From Bacteroidales bacterium GP2 (GTDB lineage Bacteria; Bacteroidota; Bacteroidia; Bacteroidales; Muribaculaceae): a stretch of DNA of 5,841 nucleotides. The notes under the pieces were generated by a model. The model worked only from the letters and a program-made list of their open reading frames with translations, searched no databases and was not told where the DNA came from. Shown here piece after piece: positions 5,727-5,841 of the stretch (positions are counted from its first letter, which is position 1; every line of letters starts with the position of its first letter). Where the stretch lies: NCBI GenBank assembly GCA_001701115.1, contig DAAJ01000021.1, positions 1 to 5,841 of the forward strand. Direction: 5' to 3'. Made by a program: the position numbers and the translations under genes.

Positions 5727-5841
5727 ATGACAGCACTCCGTATAGCCCTGCGATACCTCTTTTCGCGTAAGAGACACAATGCGGTAAATGTTATTTCATG
5801 GATATCGGTTGCGGGAGTGGCTGTCGCCACTGCCGCAATTG
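5727..5841 (+). CDS. LolC/LolE/FtsX-type ABC transporter permease, 5' end only
   Basis: Only the first 38 codons are in the window. They read ALRYLFSRKRHNAVNVISW (3-21) followed by a hydrophobic segment ISVAGVAVATAAI, which is the typical start of inner-membrane permeases of the LolC/LolE family: a short amphipathic Arg-rich N-terminus, the N-x-I-S-W-I-S motif and the first membrane helix. Such permeases, with a LolD-type ATPase, extract lipoproteins from the inner membrane for delivery to the outer membrane. The gene begins 8 bases after rbfA, an arrangement that is common in Bacteroidales. Whether it is LolC, LolE or another MacB/FtsX relative cannot be decided from this fragment. Confidence 0.85.
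   Translation, partial: MTALRIALRYLFSRKRHNAVNVISWISVAGVAVATAAI

Overview
The window reads as chromosomal DNA of a member of the Bacteroidota, most likely order Bacteroidales. The right-hand genes are a typical Bacteroidales housekeeping run (LptE-family lipoprotein, TPR-like protein, SecG, RbfA, LolC/E-type permease). Start codons generally lack a Shine-Dalgarno sequence, and a TAnnTTTG-type promoter element precedes the lptE-like gene. The species cannot be fixed from the sequence alone.

Left part (1-2741) is accessory and visibly A+T-richer (line 661-720 is about 33% GC, line 4201-4260 about 53%). It holds the 3' end of an unrecognised gene (1-287) and then a compact three-gene run on the + strand. 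The first is a 461-residue protein with an uncharacterised N-terminal region and a C-terminal PD-(D/E)XK nuclease domain (348-1733). The second is a 165-residue protein that looks like a P-loop/AAA-type fold without a Walker A motif (1757-2254). The third is a 164-residue protein that looks like an alpha/beta-hydrolase fold without its nucleophile serine (2247-2741), overlapping the second gene at ATGAGTAG. I cannot match this set to a named system. A nuclease with an added sensor-like domain and two non-enzymatic-looking partners, beside a gene remnant, would fit a defence or other island cassette. That is inference.

Middle part (2742-3547) has no intact gene. It contains about 250 bases of apparent junk with short repeats, then the decayed 3' end of a TonB-dependent outer-membrane receptor gene (about 3021-3472). 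That remnant carries one clear in-frame stop and two probable +1 shifts, both in T runs. Its 5' portion is missing, so the accessory block probably replaced or truncated it.

Right part (3548-5841) is the conserved core. The lptE-like gene (LPS transport to the outer membrane), a TPR-like gene and secG (Sec translocon) are closely spaced and end at a strong intrinsic terminator (5238-5270). Next come rbfA (30S ribosome maturation) and, 8 bases later, the start of a LolC/LolE/FtsX-type permease that runs off the window. Envelope biogenesis is the common theme of this side.
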